A stretch of 7,476 nucleotides of DNA from Bacteroidales bacterium M5 (GTDB taxonomy: Bacteria > Bacteroidota > Bacteroidia > Bacteroidales > Muribaculaceae). The notes beneath the pieces are model-generated. The model worked only from the letters and a program-made list of their open reading frames with translations, had not been told where the DNA came from and searched no databases. This document shows, piece by piece, positions 5,387-7,476 of the stretch (its first letter is position 1; each line of letters starts with the position of its first letter). Where the stretch lies: the NCBI GenBank assembly GCA_001689535.1, contig LUJP01000069.1, positions 1 to 7,476 on the forward strand, in the 5' to 3' direction. Position numbers and translations under genes: made by a program.

Positions 5387-5424
5387 AAAAATAAGGGTCA
5401 GCCTTAGAATACTCGGCCGACCCT
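5387..5424 (-). terminator. Terminator of the GH125 gene
   Basis: Arms agggtcagcc (5394-5403) and ggccgaccct (5415-5424) pair over ten positions with one G-U on the minus strand, followed there by UAUUUUU (5387-5393). It lies 47 bases past the mannosidase stop and 20 bases past the end of the converging pseudogene. The U tail is on the minus-strand side, so it primarily serves the mannosidase. Confidence 0.75.
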
Positions 5425-5471
5425 GAAAAACTAATACGGACTCCATATCATCTCGGAACGCCCCCGCGCAA

Positions 5472-6968
5472 TCAGATTGCAGTCTGGAGTGTGCCGGATT
5501 CGGGAATGGAATTGAGTAGATCGGCTTTACCCTCGTTGACCAGCTTCAGAATGAGTTCTCCGAACAGAGTGTTCTGCCAGGCGAACCATTCACGGGTAAA
5601 ATTGGAGGGGTCATCCACGTGGAACGACTCATGCATGAAACCGGTTCCGGCATCCGTGCGCAGAAGCATAGCTACGCATTCGCGGATTTCATTGTCGTCG
5701 GTCGAAGTAAAGGCTTTCATCATTATGCTCATGGGCCATGCCATCTCATAGCCGATGTGCGGTCCGCCTATCCCCTCACCCGCACTGCCGCGGAAAAAGT
5801 AAGGATTGTTCTCGCTCCACACGAATCGGCGCGTGTTCCGGTACACCGGATCGTTCACATCCATTTCGTCGAGATAGGGCATCGCCAGGAGACTCGGCAC
5901 ATTGGCATCATCCATCAGCAGATGGTTGCCGAAACCATCAACCTCAAAAGCATAAATCTTGCCGAATTCAGGATGGTCATATACAGCATATTTTTTCAGC
6001 GCGCCCTCCACTTCATCGGCAAGCGCGGAGCATTTTGAAGCGAAAGCGCCATTACGGTTCACCGTCGTAAGTATCTCGGCGGCTTTCCTGAGCGAGGCCA
6101 CGGCGAAGAAGTTGGATGGAACAAGATACTGGAGCGTGGTGGCATCGTCCGACGGCCGGAAACTCGACGCAATAAGTCCGCATGGCTTCACCGGGGCTCC
6201 CATACCGTTATTGTTCAGCGTGTCAAGCGCCCGTTCAGTGCGCCGCTGGAATTTGTATGGGCCATGACCTTCCTTGCGCTGCTGCTCGGTAAAAGTATCG
6301 TATATCCGCTCCATCGCCGCAAGCCATTCACCATCGAATATGCTTGCATCGCCGGTCACCTTCCAGTATTCGTAGGCCAGTCGCAACGGATAGCAGAGCG
6401 AATCTATTTCCCATTTACGTTCATGCACCTCCGGTATCATGTCGGTCATGTCGCTCATCCAGTCTCCACCAGTAGGGCCGTCGTTGAACGCATTGGCATA
6501 GGGATCCAGAATTATACATTTGAACTGGCGGCGTATCACCCCCTCAATCATATTCTTCAGGTTCTCGTCGTCATTTGCCAGCTGAACATAAGGCCACACC
6601 TGCGCGCCCGAATCGCGAAGCCACATGGCATGAATATCGCCCGTATACACGAAAGTATCATGCTTGCCATCCTCTCCTATCCGATAATGCACCGTGGTAT
6701 CAAGTGTATTAGGAAAGCAGTTTTCAAACATCCAGGCCAGTTTACGGTTGGTAAGTACGGCTTTCACCCGCGCTATCTGCCGCTCCACTTCTCTTGATTT
6801 GAAAAGTCGTGCGTCGGCCGCCGGTCGTTTTGATTTCTTATAATCGGAGTTTACGGTCTCGACGCGCGTATTATCGCATGCACACACATTGACAGTAGAT
6901 GCACTCGCCTTTACTCCCGGAAGCACTGCCGCCGACAGTGTCAGCGCTAAATATAAAACTCTTGCCAT
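5472..6968 (-). CDS. Secreted GH125 exo-alpha-1,6-mannosidase
   Basis: 498 residues from ATG 6968 (MARVLYLALTLSAAVLPG...). A longer frame back to 7034 adds an unlikely N-terminus before the signal peptide. Residues 1-24 form a signal peptide, probably cleaved near A21-S24, sending the protein to the periplasm or cell surface. GH125 enzymes release non-reducing alpha-1,6-linked mannose with inversion, acting on yeast mannan or N-glycan fragments. Family landmarks: MWLRDSGAQVWPY (115-127), GGDWMSDMTDMIPEVHERKWEIDSLCYP in the catalytic region (167-194), VPSNFFAVASL (283-293), SAGEGIGGPH (395-404), FMHESF (444-449) and WFAWQNTLFGEL (461-472). By analogy with the Clostridium perfringens enzyme, D189 would be the general acid and E447 the general base. 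Length is full. It appears monocistronic; no SusC/SusD or GH92 neighbours lie in the window. Clearly higher GC than the island genes. Confidence 0.93.
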   Translation of the reverse strand: MARVLYLALTLSAAVLPGVKASASTVNVCACDNTRVETVNSDYKKSKRPAADARLFKSREVERQIARVKAVLTNRKLAWMFENCFPNTLDTTVHYRIGEDGKHDTFVYTGDIHAMWLRDSGAQVWPYVQLANDDENLKNMIEGVIRRQFKCIILDPYANAFNDGPTGGDWMSDMTDMIPEVHERKWEIDSLCYPLRLAYEYWKVTGDASIFDGEWLAAMERIYDTFTEQQRKEGHGPYKFQRRTERALDTLNNNGMGAPVKPCGLIASSFRPSDDATTLQYLVPSNFFAVASLRKAAEILTTVNRNGAFASKCSALADEVEGALKKYAVYDHPEFGKIYAFEVDGFGNHLLMDDANVPSLLAMPYLDEMDVNDPVYRNTRRFVWSENNPYFFRGSAGEGIGGPHIGYEMAWPMSIMMKAFTSTDDNEIRECVAMLLRTDAGTGFMHESFHVDDPSNFTREWFAWQNTLFGELILKLVNEGKADLLNSIPESGTLQTAI

Positions 6969-7045
6969 ACGAACTTCTTTATTGAATCGGCTTTGAAATG
7001 AATGAAATGTAATTATGATTGCAGTAACCCACAAGGTTCACAATA

Positions 7046-7053
7046 CAAAGATA
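7046..7053 (-). promoter_or_regulatory. -7 box of the GH125 gene
   Basis: The minus strand reads TATCTTTG, an exact TAnnTTTG match, 77 bases upstream of the ATG at 6968. A TTG at 7075-7077 lies about 21 bases further upstream and could be a weak -33 element. The 5' leader would be about 70 bases, without an obvious structured switch. Confidence 0.55.
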
Positions 7054-7300
7054 ATAAAATATCCTCATCGCCACCAACCCAATGTCAATAAGGCCACCCC
7101 AGCCCAATTTTTGCAGCTAATGAAGCTTCACAATACACTACTAATATACTGATTCCATCCATTTTGCCATTGACATCCCTATCGACGGCCCATGAGCATT
7201 CCGACTGGGAACGTCGGCCTCTGGCCGTCAAACCTCCAATGCCCAAACGCCGGATTATCCGATTAAAAATAAAATCTCACTCAGATAACCTCTAACAATT
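7054..7300. other. Intergenic region without a convincing gene; palindrome cluster
   Basis: No frame here looks like a conserved protein; the longest plus-strand ATG frame (7192-7266) gives 24 residues. It holds nested inverted repeats: cggcc/ggccg (7215-7219, 7223-7227), gacggcc/ggccgtc (7184-7190, 7223-7229), ccgac/gtcgg (7201-7205, 7213-7217) and cgga/tccg near 7242-7252. These alternative pairings suggest a structured RNA or the relic of a small repeat. Confidence 0.4.
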
Positions 7301-7408
7301 ACAACCTATTATTTTACATTGCCCCGATATTCCTTCCGGATATTTTTTAACACTTCAACTGGTTTTTCACATCAACCCGATATTGGAGCAATGTAAAATA
7401 ATGGTTGT
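7301..7408. repeat. Long imperfect inverted repeat with a central segment of about 50 bases
   Basis: The core arms are a perfect 15-base match, attattttacattgc (7308-7322) and its complement (7388-7402). They extend outward by acaacc/ggttgt (7301-7306, 7403-7408) past a one-base bulge at 7307, and inward by about seven pairs (7324-7330 with 7380-7386) past one mismatch. Total arm length is about 29. The interior (7331-7379) has no TAnnTTTG box on either strand. It may be a folded RNA, a MITE-like element or an invertible segment. Confidence 0.6.
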
Positions 7409-7445
7409 TAAAAGGAGTCAACAATACATGTATCAGATCTGCCAA

Positions 7446-7470
7446 CACGGAGCGGCGGAGCCGCGTTTTC
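7446..7470 (+). terminator. GC-rich hairpin at the right edge, possible terminator
   Basis: gcggc (7452-7456) and gccgc (7460-7464) pair around GGA, with a possible outer aacacgg/ccgcgtt pairing as an alternative, followed by GTTTTCTGT. It is terminator-like on the plus strand, but the U run is short and the window ends here. It could equally close a minus-strand transcript from outside. Confidence 0.3.
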
Positions 7471-7476
7471 TGTAAA

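Noticed and set aside
6264..6797. Plus-strand frame of 177 codons and other plus frames in 5491-6267
   Set aside because: All are antisense to the GH125 gene, which has every family motif in the minus frame; long antisense frames are expected in GC-richer coding DNA.
7192..7266. 24-codon plus-strand frame starting MSIPTGNV
   Set aside because: It runs through the palindrome cluster, has no ribosome-binding or promoter signal, and is short enough to be chance.

Overview
The window looks like a Bacteroidales chromosome segment, perhaps from a Muribaculaceae- or Bacteroides-like gut bacterium. The support is several TAnnTTTG-type -7 boxes, a Bacteroidetes-style tyrosine recombinase with the YVARHS motif, and a secreted GH125 alpha-mannosidase. 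I cannot name the species.

The left part (about 1-4085) reads as the integrase end of a genomic island inserted at the 3' end of a tRNA gene with anticodon CAU (4086-4159, minus). All island genes lie on the minus strand. From the tRNA leftward they are: a tRNA-side terminator, a cluster of GTTTACAC motifs, a 400-residue tyrosine integrase (2792-3994), its terminator, an AbiH-family phage-defence gene (1881-2735), a second gene whose start lies one base after the abiH stop, and a ParB/DGQHR-like protein (3-908). The second gene is split by a frameshift near 1664-1685: two overlapping reading frames together encode one protein of about 282 residues that I do not recognise. The abiH-partner pair is the best candidate for an undescribed system here, possibly a two-gene defence module carried next to an integrase.

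The part right of the tRNA is probably the host chromosome. It holds the tRNA promoter, two tandem perfect or near-perfect hairpins, and a plus-strand pseudogene (4439-5367) with an in-frame stop and a frameshift. A terminator shared by converging genes follows. Next comes a GC-richer minus-strand gene for a secreted GH125 exo-alpha-1,6-mannosidase (5472-6968), an enzyme that acts on host or yeast mannan and N-glycans. The last 420 bases have no convincing protein gene but contain a palindrome cluster and a long imperfect inverted repeat (7301-7408) around a central segment of about 50 bases, which could be a folded RNA, a small repeat element or an invertible segment.

Functionally the left and right parts are unrelated: the left is mobile, AT-rich defence cargo, and the right is resident carbohydrate metabolism beside a decaying gene.
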